64,000 bases of DNA from Catellatospora tritici (GCF_019083965.1 NZ_JAHRCY010000001.1:62001-126000), one strand, 5' to 3'. Numbered from the stretch's first letter, positions 16,228 through 24,947 are shown. Program-made: numbers and translations. The notes: generated from the sequence alone by a model not told the origin.

Positions 16228-17441
16228 ACCACTGAACTTACACTGCCACGCACACCCGCATCGGCCAGCGCCGAGGCCAGATCACCCCGTTCGGGCGGGG
16301 CCACCTCGGACAGCCCCAGCCAGTCGGCCAGGCGGCGCAGCTCCACCGCGAGCGCCTGGGCGGTGACCTGCGGGTCGACGCCCGGCTCGGCCCACGCGGC
16401 GGGCACCCGCAGCACCCCGGCGCGCCGGTCGGCCTTGAGGTCGACGCGCGCGGCGAACCGGTCGCCGTGCAGGAACGGCAGCACGTAATACCCGTGCACC
16501 CGCTGCTCCTGCGGCACGTAGATCTCGATGCGGTAGCGCAGGTCGAACAGCCGCTCGGTGCGGCCGCGTTCCCAGATCAGCGGATCGAACGGGCTGACCA
16601 GGGTCGACACCGACACCCGGCGCGGCATCGCGGCGTCACGGTGTCGCCACGCCCGCTGCTTCCAACCGCGCACCTCCACCGGCACCAGCACGCCCTCCTC
16701 GGCCAGGTCGGCGATGGCGGCCCGCGTCCCGTCCAGCGGCAGTCGGAAGTAGTCGCGCAGCTCCGGCTCGGCGGCCACGCCCAGACCGCGGGCGGACAGT
16801 TCGACCAGGCGCCGGTACGCCTCGGCCGGTTCCGGCGTGGGCGTGTGCACGACCGCGGCGGGCAGCACCCGGTCGGTCAGGTCGTACAGCCGGGCGAACT
16901 GGCTGGTGCGCCCGGCGGAGGTGATGTCGCCGGCGTAGAACAGCCACTCCAGCGCCTTCTTCACGTCCGACCAGTTCCAGCCCCAGTTGTCCTTGGGCCG
17001 TGGCACGTCCTGCTCGATCTGCGCGGCGGTCACCGGACCGCGCTCGCCGACCTCCTTGAGCACCCAGGCGACCAGGTCGGGACGCTGCACGGCGATGCTG
17101 CGCGGCCCACCCCAGGCGCCCTCGGCCCGCGCCATCCGCCACCGGAACAGCGGCTGCAGCTGGACCGGCAGCAGCGAGGCCTCGTGTCCCCAGTACTCGA
17201 ACAGCCAGCGCGGCCGTCGGGCGCTCGCCGAATCCAGCACAGTCGGGTCGTACGCCCCCAGTCGGCTGTAAACCGGCAGGTAGTGCGCCCGCTGGAGCAC
17301 GTTGACGGAGTCGATCTGCAACAGTCCGGTGCGGCCGACCACCACCTTGCGCAGGTGCCGCGCCTCGATCGCGCCCTTGGGCGCCCGGTCGGTGAACCCC
17401 TGGGCCGCCAGTGCCATTCGCCGTGCCTGCGCGATCGTCAT
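16224..17441 (-). CDS. YcaQ/AlkZ-like winged-helix DNA glycosylase
   Basis: 405 residues from ATG 17441 (the frame opens at 17471). Family HTH_42 consists of tandem winged helices; characterised members excise alkylated bases and unhook interstrand crosslinks. The catalytic Q-phi-D motif appears to be Gln42-Ile43-Asp44 in GLLQIDSVNVLQRAHY, as in E. coli YcaQ; the Streptomyces self-resistance enzyme AlkZ has Q-phi-Q. Later motifs FEYWGHEASLLP and FDPLIWERGRTERLF are typical. A housekeeping repair role or self-resistance is possible; no toxin gene cluster is visible nearby. Confidence 0.82.
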   Translation of the reverse strand: MTIAQARRMALAAQGFTDRAPKGAIEARHLRKVVVGRTGLLQIDSVNVLQRAHYLPVYSRLGAYDPTVLDSASARRPRWLFEYWGHEASLLPVQLQPLFRWRMARAEGAWGGPRSIAVQRPDLVAWVLKEVGERGPVTAAQIEQDVPRPKDNWGWNWSDVKKALEWLFYAGDITSAGRTSQFARLYDLTDRVLPAAVVHTPTPEPAEAYRRLVELSARGLGVAAEPELRDYFRLPLDGTRAAIADLAEEGVLVPVEVRGWKQRAWRHRDAAMPRRVSVSTLVSPFDPLIWERGRTERLFDLRYRIEIYVPQEQRVHGYYVLPFLHGDRFAARVDLKADRRAGVLRVPAAWAEPGVDPQVTAQALAVELRRLADWLGLSEVAPPERGDLASALADAGVRGSVSSVV

Positions 17442-17513
17442 CGACTCCACGCCGCCCGACGCTACCCCCACCCCACGACACTCTTCCTCGGTGCGCCGCG
17501 GCCGCGGCGCACC

Positions 17514-17570
17514 GAGGTAAGGAAGGGCACCTTCTTATCGCTTTGCGTTGTAGAAGGTGCCCTTCCTAAC
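17514..17570 (+). repeat. Palindromic repeat family A, copy A3 (covariant)
   Basis: A 57-bp element in which the left block reads GGGCACC and the right GGTGCCC, so that arm pairing is kept. It lies in the divergent region between the YcaQ-like and GNAT genes, ending 9 bp before the GNAT start codon. Confidence 0.85.
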
Positions 17571-17579
17571 ATCCCCAGC

Positions 17580-18146
17580 ATGGGGAGCGAGGCACGCGAC
17601 AGCGTGATCACAGTCAGGGCGGAAACAGTCACGGACTGCGCGGCGGTCGCGGCGCTGCACATCGAGTCGTGGCGGGCGGCGTACGTCGGGATCGTCCCCG
17701 ACCATGTCCTCGCCGCACTCGACGTCGAGCAGCGCACCCGCGAACGCGTCGAACGGCTGAGCGTGTCCGACAGCCCGTTCACGAACCTGATCGCGGTCGA
17801 CACCGAGCCGGTCGGCTGGGTGTGCTTCGGGCCGTACCGGGAGGAGGGCCACAGCCTCGGCGGGAGCCTCGACGCCCAGGTCGGCGAGATCCTGGCGTTG
17901 TACGTACGCTCCGACCGCTGGGGCACCGGCGTGGCCGACCGGCTCATCGAGGCGGCGCTGGCCGGGCTGCCCCAGCCGGAGGTGCGGCTGTGGGCGCTGA
18001 CCGAGAACACGCGGGCGCTGCGGTTCTACGCCCGCCACGGGCTACGCCCGGACGGCACGCACTCGACGTTTCGGCCGCGCGGCAGCGACGTCGACATCCC
18101 CGAGCTGCGCTGCACCCTCATCCGGGAACTCGGGCAGCTCGGGTAG
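17580..18146 (+). CDS. GNAT-family N-acetyltransferase
   Basis: 188 residues. Single GNAT fold: motif A is ILALYVRSDRWGTGVADRLIEAAL (about residues 100-123, in two parts here) and the C-terminal RALRFYARHGLRPDGTH is motif B. Substrate unknown; similar proteins acetylate small amines or antibiotics. Repeat A3 directly precedes the start and leaves little room for a leader or a strong ribosome-binding site. Its 3' end overlaps the opposite-strand GT87-like gene by 105 bp. Confidence 0.8.
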   Translation: MGSEARDSVITVRAETVTDCAAVAALHIESWRAAYVGIVPDHVLAALDVEQRTRERVERLSVSDSPFTNLIAVDTEPVGWVCFGPYREEGHSLGGSLDAQVGEILALYVRSDRWGTGVADRLIEAALAGLPQPEVRLWALTENTRALRFYARHGLRPDGTHSTFRPRGSDVDIPELRCTLIRELGQLG

Positions 18147-19352
18147 TTCCGGGGCCGGTCGCTGGGTGATCGGGGTCAGCAGGAGCAGGGCGAGGCAGAT
18201 CCAGACGTAGGCGTTGGCGCCGAAGAAGACGGCCCAGCCGCCGACCCGGTCCTCCCACAGCCACACCACCCGGCTGGTCAGGATCACGTACGACCCCGCC
18301 GCCAGCCCCAGTAGCGCCCACCGGCGTCGTCGCGAGCGACGGTTAAGAAGGGCCCCTTCTTCTACGGATTGCGATAAGAAGGGGCCCTTCCTTACCTCAA
18401 GGCCGTGCTGGAGGAGGAGGACGAGGGCGGGAATCAGCCAGACCAGGTGATGCACCCACGTCACCGGGCTGATCAGCACCCCCACGATGCCCGTGTACGC
18501 CAGCCCCGCCACCTCGTCGCCCTGCGCGGCGGCGCGGCGGCAGCGCACGAACCAGAGCGCCAGCACGCCGAGCACCAGCACCGCCCAGACGGCCTTGCCG
18601 CCGGGCACGTCCCCGATCCGGGCGATCATGCCCTGCAGGGACTGGTTCGAGATGAACGACAGCACGCCGACCCGGTCGGTGTCCCACAGCGCACTGGTCC
18701 AGAACTCGCGCGTGGCGTCGGGGGCGACCGCGGCGGCCAGCAGGGTGGCCCCGGCGGCGGTGCCCGCGGCGGTGGCGGCGGCCCGCCAGCGGCGGGTGAT
18801 CAGCAGGTAGACGATGAAGATGCCCGGGGTCAGCTTGATCGCCGTGGCCAGGCCGATGCCGACGCCGGTCCAGCGGCTGCCGCGCGGGGCGAGCACGAGC
18901 AGGTCGAACGCGACCAGCCCCAGCAGCAGCATGTTGACCTGGCCGAACAGGAAGGTCTCGCGCATCGGCTCGTACACGGTGACCAGGCACAGGGCCAGGG
19001 CCACCACGAACCAGCGGTCCCAGCCCCGCTGCCGGGCCAGCGGGGTGAGCAGCCGCCGCAGCAGCCACCAGGTGACCAGGGCGGTCGCGGCACAGCTGAG
19101 CACGATCGCCACCGGCCAGGCGAGCACCGCCATCGGCAGCATGGCCAGCGCGGCGAACGGGGGGTACGTGAAGCCGTACGTGCTGCGGGGCCGGAAGAAG
19201 TCGTAGATCTCGCCACCGGACACCCAGTACCGGACGGCGCCGTAGTAGACGTTGAGGTCGAAGAAGCCGTGCCGCTGCGCGAACAGCGCCACGAACACCA
19301 GCGCCGCGACGGCTGCCGCCGCCACGATGGTGATCTGCCTGGCCCGGCTCAA
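18042..19352 (-). CDS. GT87-like polyprenol-phosphate-dependent mannosyltransferase with an in-frame repeat insertion
   Basis: 436 residues with about ten membrane helices. FFDLNVYYGAVRYWVSGGEIYDF after helix 1 and YGFTYPPFAALAML resemble DUF2029/GT87 enzymes such as PimE, which add alpha-1,2-mannose from polyprenol phosphate mannose to envelope lipids outside the membrane; the Asp in DLNVYY is the likely catalytic residue. Residues 319-337 are encoded entirely by family-A repeat copy A4 and sit in a hydrophilic loop between two helices. The charged C-terminal tail overlaps the end of the convergent GNAT gene. Confidence 0.78.
   Translation of the reverse strand: MSRARQITIVAAAAVAALVFVALFAQRHGFFDLNVYYGAVRYWVSGGEIYDFFRPRSTYGFTYPPFAALAMLPMAVLAWPVAIVLSCAATALVTWWLLRRLLTPLARQRGWDRWFVVALALCLVTVYEPMRETFLFGQVNMLLLGLVAFDLLVLAPRGSRWTGVGIGLATAIKLTPGIFIVYLLITRRWRAAATAAGTAAGATLLAAAVAPDATREFWTSALWDTDRVGVLSFISNQSLQGMIARIGDVPGGKAVWAVLVLGVLALWFVRCRRAAAQGDEVAGLAYTGIVGVLISPVTWVHHLVWLIPALVLLLQHGLEVRKGPFLSQSVEEGALLNRRSRRRRWALLGLAAGSYVILTSRVVWLWEDRVGGWAVFFGANAYVWICLALLLLTPITQRPAPELPELPEFPDEGAAQLGDVDVAAARPKRRVRAVRA
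18342..18398 (-). repeat. Palindromic repeat family A, copy A4, inside a coding sequence
   Basis: A complete 57-bp element lies within the GT87-like gene in its only stop-free frame, adding 19 codons (EVRKGPFLSQSVEEGALLN). The reading frame on both sides is preserved because 57 is divisible by three. Confidence 0.9.
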
Positions 19353-19401
19353 ACCTCATACCTCCTGATCAGTGCACCCGGCCGCTCGGTACGCTTTCGG
19401 C

Positions 19402-19974
19402 ATGGCTGTCGGGTTCGTCCGGCCGGCGCGTCTGGACGACGTCGGCGAGATCGCGCGTATTCAATTGACGACCTGGCGGGTCGCCTACAGACGCCTGCTC
19501 CCCCGGCACGTGCTCGAACAGCTCGACGAGTCGTTCCTGCGCGAGCAGTGGGCCGAGGCGGTCTCCGCCCCGCCCAGCCCCCAGCATCGGGTGCTGGTGG
19601 CGGTCGAGCAGAACGCCGTCGATCAGGCGGTCCAAGAATACGTGGTGGGCTTCGCGGCGTCGGGGCCGTTCGACGAGGCGGCGCTGGCCCCCGGCGAGGA
19701 TCACATCGGCGCGGGCGAGACCGTGGCGGCCGTCACAGACCTGCTGGTCGAGCCGCGTTGGGGGCGTCGTGGGCACGGCAGCCGCCTGCTGTCGGCCAGC
19801 GTCGACCTGTGGCGCACCGACGGGTACGCCTCGGCGGTGTGCTGGGCGTTCGACCGTGACGCGGCCACCCGCAAGTTCCTCACCTCGGCGGGCTGGGCCC
19901 CCGACGGCGCGACCCGCGCCCTCGACGTGGACGACATGCTCGTCCCCCAACTCCGCCTGCACACGCTCCTGTAG
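19402..19974 (+). CDS. GNAT-family N-acetyltransferase
   Basis: About 190 residues from ATG 19402 (a GTG at 19372 is also in frame). Starts FVRPARLDDVGEIARIQLTTWRVAYRRLLP, typical of GNAT proteins. Motif A is VTDLLVEPRWGRRGHGSRLLSA, with the RxxGxG acetyl-CoA pyrophosphate loop written as GRRGHGSRL. In actinobacteria a similar protein is often found near dapB. Substrate unknown. It is divergent from the GT87-like gene and convergent with dapB. Confidence 0.8.
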   Translation: MAVGFVRPARLDDVGEIARIQLTTWRVAYRRLLPRHVLEQLDESFLREQWAEAVSAPPSPQHRVLVAVEQNAVDQAVQEYVVGFAASGPFDEAALAPGEDHIGAGETVAAVTDLLVEPRWGRRGHGSRLLSASVDLWRTDGYASAVCWAFDRDAATRKFLTSAGWAPDGATRALDVDDMLVPQLRLHTLL

Positions 19975-19991
19975 CACCCCCGCTTCGCTTC

Positions 19992-20095
19992 GACGCTGGC
20001 CCATTCAGAAGACGACGCTGGCCCATTCAGAAGACGACGCTGGCCCATTCAGAAGACGATCAAGCCATGATTCGTCTTCCGGATAGGCCAGCGTC
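19992..20095. repeat. Palindromic repeat family C, copy C2, with triplicated left arm
   Basis: The left arm unit GACGCTGGCCCATTCAGAAGAC is repeated three times head to tail (19992, 20014, 20036), followed by one right arm (20074-20095). Any of the three copies could pair with the right arm. It lies between the converging GNAT and dapB genes. Confidence 0.88.
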
Positions 20096-20127
20096 AATCA
20101 AAAGTGGGGGCCGACAGCGGCACCCGA

Positions 20128-20883
20128 CTAGAGCAGGGCGTCCAGGCCCACGGTCAGGCCGGGGCGCTTGACCACCTCGCGGATGGCCAGCAGCACGCCG
20201 GGCATGAACGACACCCGGTCGAACGAGTCGTGCCGGATGGTCAGCGTCTCGCCGGTGGCACCGAACAGCACCTCCTGGTGGGCGACCAGCCCGGAGGCGC
20301 GTACGCTGTGGATCTTCACGCCCGCCACCTCGGTGCCCCGCGCCCCGGCCATCTCGTCCGTGGTCGCGTCAGGCATGGCGCCCATCCCGGCCTCCTCACG
20401 CGCCCGCCCGACGAGCCGGGCGGTGTGCAGGGCGGTGCCGCTGGGCGCGTCGACCTTGCGGGGGTGGTGCTGCTCGATGATCTCGACGGACTCGAAGTAT
20501 CTCGCGGCACGGGCGGCGAACTCCATCATCAGCACGGCGCCGATGCCGAAGTTGGGTGCGATCACGACCCCCACGTCGGGCTTGTCCGCCAGCCAACCCC
20601 GCACCTGCTCGATGCGCGCGTCGGTGAAGCCGCTGGTGCCCACCACCACGTTGATGCCCTGGTCGATGCACCAGTGCAGGTTGTCCAGCACGGCCTCGGG
20701 GTTGGTGAAGTCGACGACGACCTGCGCGCCCGCGTCGGAGGCGTTGAAGAGCCAGTCACCCTGGTCGATCATCGCGACGAGGTCGAGGTCCTCGGCTCCG
20801 TCCACCGCGCGGCAGACCTCGACACCCATCCGGCCGCGCGCGCCCAGCACACCGACCCGAATCGGCTCCACTGCTTCAGTCAC
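20128..20883 (-). CDS. dapB: 4-hydroxy-tetrahydrodipicolinate reductase
   Basis: 251 residues. NAD(P)H-dependent second step of the diaminopimelate/lysine branch after DapA. The Rossmann motif GVLGARGRMG starts at residue 9, the substrate-binding motif is EQHHPRKVDAPSGTA, and VVGTSGF lies between. The start is a GTG 7 bp before the end of the upstream spacer; the upstream M16 protease gene is separated by a three-copy tandem repeat. Confidence 0.95.
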   Translation of the reverse strand: MTEAVEPIRVGVLGARGRMGVEVCRAVDGAEDLDLVAMIDQGDWLFNASDAGAQVVVDFTNPEAVLDNLHWCIDQGINVVVGTSGFTDARIEQVRGWLADKPDVGVVIAPNFGIGAVLMMEFAARAARYFESVEIIEQHHPRKVDAPSGTALHTARLVGRAREEAGMGAMPDATTDEMAGARGTEVAGVKIHSVRASGLVAHQEVLFGATGETLTIRHDSFDRVSFMPGVLLAIREVVKRPGLTVGLDALL

Positions 20884-20938
20884 GCGCCCAACCTAGCCGA
20901 TGCTCCGGACTCCGGTGCGGCGACCACGCAGGACACCA

Positions 20939-21031
20939 CATTCCGGAACCGGAGCGCAGGTCAGGACAGCATTCCGGAACCGGAGCGCAGGTCAGGACAG
21001 CATTCCGGAACCGGAGCGCAGGTCAGGACAG
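20939..21031. repeat. 31-bp tandem repeat, three perfect copies
   Basis: Three identical 31-bp units starting CATTCCGGAACCGGAGCG, at 20939, 20970 and 21001. The last copy includes the stop codon of the M16 protease gene (21023-21025). There are no spacers, so it is not CRISPR. Each unit contains the short palindrome TTCCGGAA. Confidence 0.95.
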
Positions 21032-22414
21032 CGCGCCCTCGTCGAACGGGCCGACCACCGCCAGCGACATCGGCACGGTCAGCACCTCGGCGGCGATCGC
21101 GTTGGCATCGTCGATGGTGACCGCGTCGATGCGGGCCAGCAGCTCGTCGACGTCCATCAGGTCGCCGTAGAGCAGCTCGCCCTTGCCCAGGCGGCTCATC
21201 CGCGACCCGGTGTCCTCCAGCCCCAGCACCAGCGAGCCCTTGAGCATGCCCTTGCCCCGGCGCAGCTCCTCGGCGGTGATCCCGTTCGCGGCCACCTCGG
21301 CGAGCTCGGCCCGGACCAGGTCCAGCACCTCCTGCGCCTTGGCCGGCGCGCAGCCGGCGTAGACGGCGAACGAGCCGGTCTCGGCGTACTGCGAGGTGTA
21401 GGAGTAGACCGAGTAGGCCAGGCCGCGGGTCTCGCGGATCTGCTGGAACAGGCGGCTGGACATGCCGCCGCCGAGCACGTTGTTGAGCACGCCGAGGGCG
21501 AAGCGCCGCTCGTCGTGGCGGTGCAGCGCGGGGCCGCCGAGCACCAGGTGCGCCTGCTCGGTGTCGTCTTCGCGCAGCAGGGTGCCCGCCGGAAGCGTCC
21601 TGACGGTGGCCAGGGCCGAGCGGGTGGGCTCGGGCGCGGCGTCGGGGGCGTCGCCCAGCGGCGTACCCTCGAACGCCTTTTTGACCAGCTTGACCACGGT
21701 GGTGTGGTCGAGGTTGCCCGCCGCCGCGATCACGATCACCGGCGGGGTGTAGCGGCGCCGGTAGAAGCCGTGGATCTGCTCGGGGGTCATCGGGGTGATC
21801 GTCTCGATGGTGCCCGAGATCAGGCGTCCCAGCGGGTGGTCGCCGTACAGCACCTCGGCGTGCAGGTCATGCACCTCGTCACCGGGCTCGTCGGCGTGCA
21901 TCGCGATCTCTTCGAGGATCACGCCGCGCTCGGTCTCCACGTCCGCCTCGGCCAGCACCGAGTCGGCGACCGCGTCGCACATGACGTCGATCGCCAGCTC
22001 CAGGTCGGCGTCGAGGACCCGGGCGTAGAAGCAGGTGTACTCCTTGGCCGTGTAGGCGTTGGTCTCGCCGCCGACCGCCTCGATCGCCGCGGAGATGTCC
22101 AGGGCCGAGCGCTTGCGCGTGCCCTTGAACAGCAGGTGCTCCAGGAAGTGCGAGGCGCCGCCGAGCTGCGGGGCCTCGTCGCGCGAGCCCACCCCCACCC
22201 AGATGCCGAAGCTGACGCTGCGCATCGCGGGCACGGCCTCGGTCAGGATGCGCATGCCGTTGGGCAGCACCGTCCGCCGGACCGTGCCGCCGAGCGGGTC
22301 GCTGATGTCCACGCGGGTTTCCGCCTTGACCTGGTTGAAGGTACGGGCAACGGGCACAGCCCGCGCAGACTCGGAGGTCTGCGCGGGCTGTGCGCTGTCT
22401 TGCTGTGCGGTCAC
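21023..22414 (-). CDS. M16-family zinc peptidase (PepR-like)
   Basis: 463 residues, or about 444 if the GTG at 22357 is used. The inverted zinc motif HFLEHLLFKGT (HxxEH) and the downstream ETERGVILEEI glutamate are present, with the usual two tandem alpha-beta domains. Orthologues follow pnp in many Gram-positive bacteria and process or degrade small peptides. The start lies 6 bp after the pnp stop, and a perfect 17-bp hairpin covers codons about 8-21. The end of the gene overlaps a 31-bp tandem repeat. Confidence 0.9.
   Translation of the reverse strand: MTAQQDSAQPAQTSESARAVPVARTFNQVKAETRVDISDPLGGTVRRTVLPNGMRILTEAVPAMRSVSFGIWVGVGSRDEAPQLGGASHFLEHLLFKGTRKRSALDISAAIEAVGGETNAYTAKEYTCFYARVLDADLELAIDVMCDAVADSVLAEADVETERGVILEEIAMHADEPGDEVHDLHAEVLYGDHPLGRLISGTIETITPMTPEQIHGFYRRRYTPPVIVIAAAGNLDHTTVVKLVKKAFEGTPLGDAPDAAPEPTRSALATVRTLPAGTLLREDDTEQAHLVLGGPALHRHDERRFALGVLNNVLGGGMSSRLFQQIRETRGLAYSVYSYTSQYAETGSFAVYAGCAPAKAQEVLDLVRAELAEVAANGITAEELRRGKGMLKGSLVLGLEDTGSRMSRLGKGELLYGDLMDVDELLARIDAVTIDDANAIAAEVLTVPMSLAVVGPFDEGALS
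22354..22393 (-). terminator. Perfect 17-bp hairpin just after pnp
   Basis: Arms 22354-22370 and 22377-22393 are perfect complements around a six-base loop (TCGGAG). It begins 27 bp downstream of the pnp stop and lies inside the 5' end of the annotated M16 frame. It could be a partial terminator or an RNase III/RNase J processing site that sets the M16-to-pnp ratio. Confidence 0.6.
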
Positions 22415-22420
22415 CGACGG

Positions 22421-24748
22421 TCAGTCGCGACGGGTACGACGACGGCGCTCGCTGTCGTCGCCGCCGCGCGGACGGTCGCCGCCGCGGTCGCCGCTACGCG
22501 GCCGGTCCCCACCCTCGCGCGGAGCCCGGTCGCCACCCTCGCGGGGGGCCTTGTCGCTCACGATCGGGTTGCCGTCAGGGCCGATCTTGTCCAGGTAGAT
22601 CTTGCCGCGGGCGTCCACGTCCGCGATGATCACCTCAACCTTGTCGCCGACGTTGAGGAAGTCCTCGACCTTGTCGACCCGCTTGCCGTCGCCCACCTTC
22701 GAGATGTGCAGCAGGCCGTCGCGGCCCGGCGTCAGCGAGACGAACGCGCCGAACGCCGCGGTCTTCACCACGGTGCCCAGGAAGCGGTCGCCCACCTTCG
22801 GCAGGGTCGGGTTCGCGATGGCGTTGATCCGGTCCACCGCGGCCTGGGCCGAGGGGCCGTCGGTCGCGCCGACGTAGATCGTGCCGTCGTCCTCGATCGA
22901 GATCTCGGCGCCGGTCTCGTCCTGGATCGCGTTGATGGTCTGGCCCTTGGGCCCGATCACCATACCGATCTTGTCGACCGGGATCTTGACGGTGGTGACG
23001 CGCGGCGCGTAGTCGCTCATCTCCCCCGGCGAGGCGATGGCCGCGGCCATCACGCCGAGGATGGTGCCGCGCGCCTCGTGGGCCTGCTGCAGCGCACCGG
23101 CCAGCACGTCCGACGGGATGCCGTCGAGCTTGGTGTCCAGCTGCAGCGCGGTCACGTAGTCCGGGGTACCGGCGACCTTGAAGTCCATGTCACCGAACGC
23201 GTCCTCGGCCCCGAGGATGTCGGTCAGCGTCACGTACTTGGTCTTGCCATCGACCTCGTCGGAGATGAGGCCCATGGCGATACCCGCGACCGGCGCCTTC
23301 AGCGGCACACCGGCGGCCAGCAGCGACATCGTGGACGCGCAGACCGAGCCCATCGAGGTCGAGCCGTTGGAGCCCAGCGCCTCCGACACCTGCCGGATCG
23401 CGTACGGGAACTCCTCGCGCGAGGGCAGCACGGGCACGAGTGCCCGCTCCGCCAGCGCGCCGTGGCCGATCTCGCGGCGCTTGGGCGAGCCCACCCGGCC
23501 GGTCTCACCGGTCGAGTACGGCGGGAAGTTGTAGTTGTGCATGTAGCGCTTGGTCTTGGCCGGCGACAGCGTGTCCAGCGCCTGCTCCATGCGCAGCATG
23601 TTCAGCGTGGTGACACCCAGGATCTGGGTCTCGCCGCGCTCGAACAGCGCCGAACCGTGCACCCGCGGCAGCACGCCGATCTCGGCGGTCAGCGCGCGGA
23701 TGTCACGCAGGCCCCGGCCGTCCATGCGCACGCCGTCACGCAGCACGCGGTGGCGCACCTCGTACTTGGTGAGCGAGCGGAACGCCGCCGGCAGCTCCTT
23801 CTCGCGCCCCTCGAACTGGGGCGCGACCTGGGTCAGGACCTTCTCCTTGACCAGGTCGAGAGCTTCCTCGCGCTCGGCCTTGCTGATGATCTTCAGCGCC
23901 TCGGCCACCTCGGTGCCCGCCGCCGCCTTGACCGCCGCGTACGCGTCGTCCTGGTAGTCCAGGAACACCGGGAACTCGCCAACCGGCTTCGCGGCGACCG
24001 CGGCCAGCTCGCTCTGCGCCCGGCACAGCTCCCGGATCGCGGCCTTCGCCGCCTCCAGGCCGCTCGCCACGACCTCCTCGGTCGGGGCGGTCGCACCGGC
24101 GGCGACCAGCTTGGCGGTGTGCTCGGTGGCCTCCGCCTCGACCATCATGACCGCGACGTCGCCGTCCTCCAGCGTCCGGCCGGCGACCACCATGTCGAAG
24201 GTGGCCCGCTCCAGCTCGGCGTGGGTCGGGAAGGCGACCCACTGGCCGTCGATGTGCGCCACCCGGGTCGCGCCGATCGGGCCGCTGAACGGCAGACCGG
24301 CGAGCTTGGTGGACATGCTGGCCGCGTTGATGGCGACCACGTCGTACGGGTGGGCCGGGTCGAGCGAGAGGACCGTCTCGACGACCTGGACCTCGTTGCG
24401 CAGGCCCTTCACGAACGACGGGCGCAGCGGCCGGTCGATCAGACGGCAGGTGAGGATGGCGTCCTCGCTGGGACGGCCCTCGCGGCGGAAGAACGAGCCC
24501 GGGATGCGACCCGCGGCGTACATCCGCTCCTCGACGTCCACCGTCAGCGGGAAGAAGTCGAACTGGTCCTTCGGGGTCTTGCTCGCGGTGGTCGCGGAGA
24601 GGACCACCGTGTCGCCCAGCTGGGCGATGGCCGAACCAGCGGCCTGGCGGGCCAGGCGGCCCGTGGAGAACGTGATCTCGCGCGTACCGAACGCGCCGTT
24701 GTCGATCACTGCCTTGCTGTGCTGCTCGCCGAGTGTGCTCTCGGTCAT
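22421..24748 (-). CDS. pnp: Polyribonucleotide nucleotidyltransferase (PNPase)
   Basis: 775 residues from ATG 24748, preceded by AGAAGGAG. Phosphorolytic 3'-5' exoribonuclease and RNA-tailing enzyme. Two RNase PH domains flank a helical domain, followed by KH ([20 protein letters not shown]) and S1 ([25 protein letters not shown]) RNA-binding domains. The C-terminus is an Arg/Gly/Asp-rich tail with repeats of PREGGDR, seen in actinobacterial PNPases. It follows rpsO, the classical arrangement, with a structured leader between. Confidence 0.96.
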   Translation of the reverse strand: MTESTLGEQHSKAVIDNGAFGTREITFSTGRLARQAAGSAIAQLGDTVVLSATTASKTPKDQFDFFPLTVDVEERMYAAGRIPGSFFRREGRPSEDAILTCRLIDRPLRPSFVKGLRNEVQVVETVLSLDPAHPYDVVAINAASMSTKLAGLPFSGPIGATRVAHIDGQWVAFPTHAELERATFDMVVAGRTLEDGDVAVMMVEAEATEHTAKLVAAGATAPTEEVVASGLEAAKAAIRELCRAQSELAAVAAKPVGEFPVFLDYQDDAYAAVKAAAGTEVAEALKIISKAEREEALDLVKEKVLTQVAPQFEGREKELPAAFRSLTKYEVRHRVLRDGVRMDGRGLRDIRALTAEIGVLPRVHGSALFERGETQILGVTTLNMLRMEQALDTLSPAKTKRYMHNYNFPPYSTGETGRVGSPKRREIGHGALAERALVPVLPSREEFPYAIRQVSEALGSNGSTSMGSVCASTMSLLAAGVPLKAPVAGIAMGLISDEVDGKTKYVTLTDILGAEDAFGDMDFKVAGTPDYVTALQLDTKLDGIPSDVLAGALQQAHEARGTILGVMAAAIASPGEMSDYAPRVTTVKIPVDKIGMVIGPKGQTINAIQDETGAEISIEDDGTIYVGATDGPSAQAAVDRINAIANPTLPKVGDRFLGTVVKTAAFGAFVSLTPGRDGLLHISKVGDGKRVDKVEDFLNVGDKVEVIIADVDARGKIYLDKIGPDGNPIVSDKAPREGGDRAPREGGDRPRSGDRGGDRPRGGDDSERRRRTRRD

Positions 24749-24810
24749 GAAGCTGTGTGCTCCTTCTGTCTGCGGCACGCCGCCGCCCACACCCCGGGTT
24801 GACAGTCGGT

Positions 24811-24887
24811 CTTCGATCGAAGCGCCCGGAGTGTGACTCCGGACACCACTACCGAGGACCGACCCGGTTCACCCGACGAGCGGGTGA
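24811..24887 (-). promoter_or_regulatory. Structured pnp leader with three hairpins
   Basis: Within the 199-bp rpsO-pnp spacer there are CTTCGATCGAAG (24811-24822), CCGGAGT/ACTCCGG around a three-base loop (24826-24842), and TCACCCG/CGGGTGA (24869-24887). Processing of a structured pnp leader is known in other bacteria (E. coli, Streptomyces); autoregulation here is inference. Confidence 0.5.
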
Positions 24888-24911
24888 CGTGCCTTCTTCT
24901 GGGTTAAGCAT

Positions 24912-24941
24912 CGGGGGAGCGACACTGGCGCCGCTCCCCCG
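24912..24941 (-). terminator. Terminator or attenuator after rpsO
   Basis: CGGGGGAGCG and CGCTCCCCCG (24912-24921 and 24932-24941) form a 10-bp stem with a 10-base loop starting 6 bp after the rpsO stop. There is no U-tract, as usual in actinobacteria. Read-through to pnp is likely partial. Confidence 0.65.
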
Positions 24942-24947
24942 GTTCGT

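Noticed and set aside
20939-21031. CRISPR-like tandem repeat
   Set aside because: The three 31-bp units are directly adjacent with no spacers, and no cas gene is present.
20900-24802. Open frame of 1300 codons on the plus strand
   Set aside because: Antisense to M16 and pnp; Gln/His/Arg-rich translation typical of a GC-rich shadow frame, with no ribosome-binding site.
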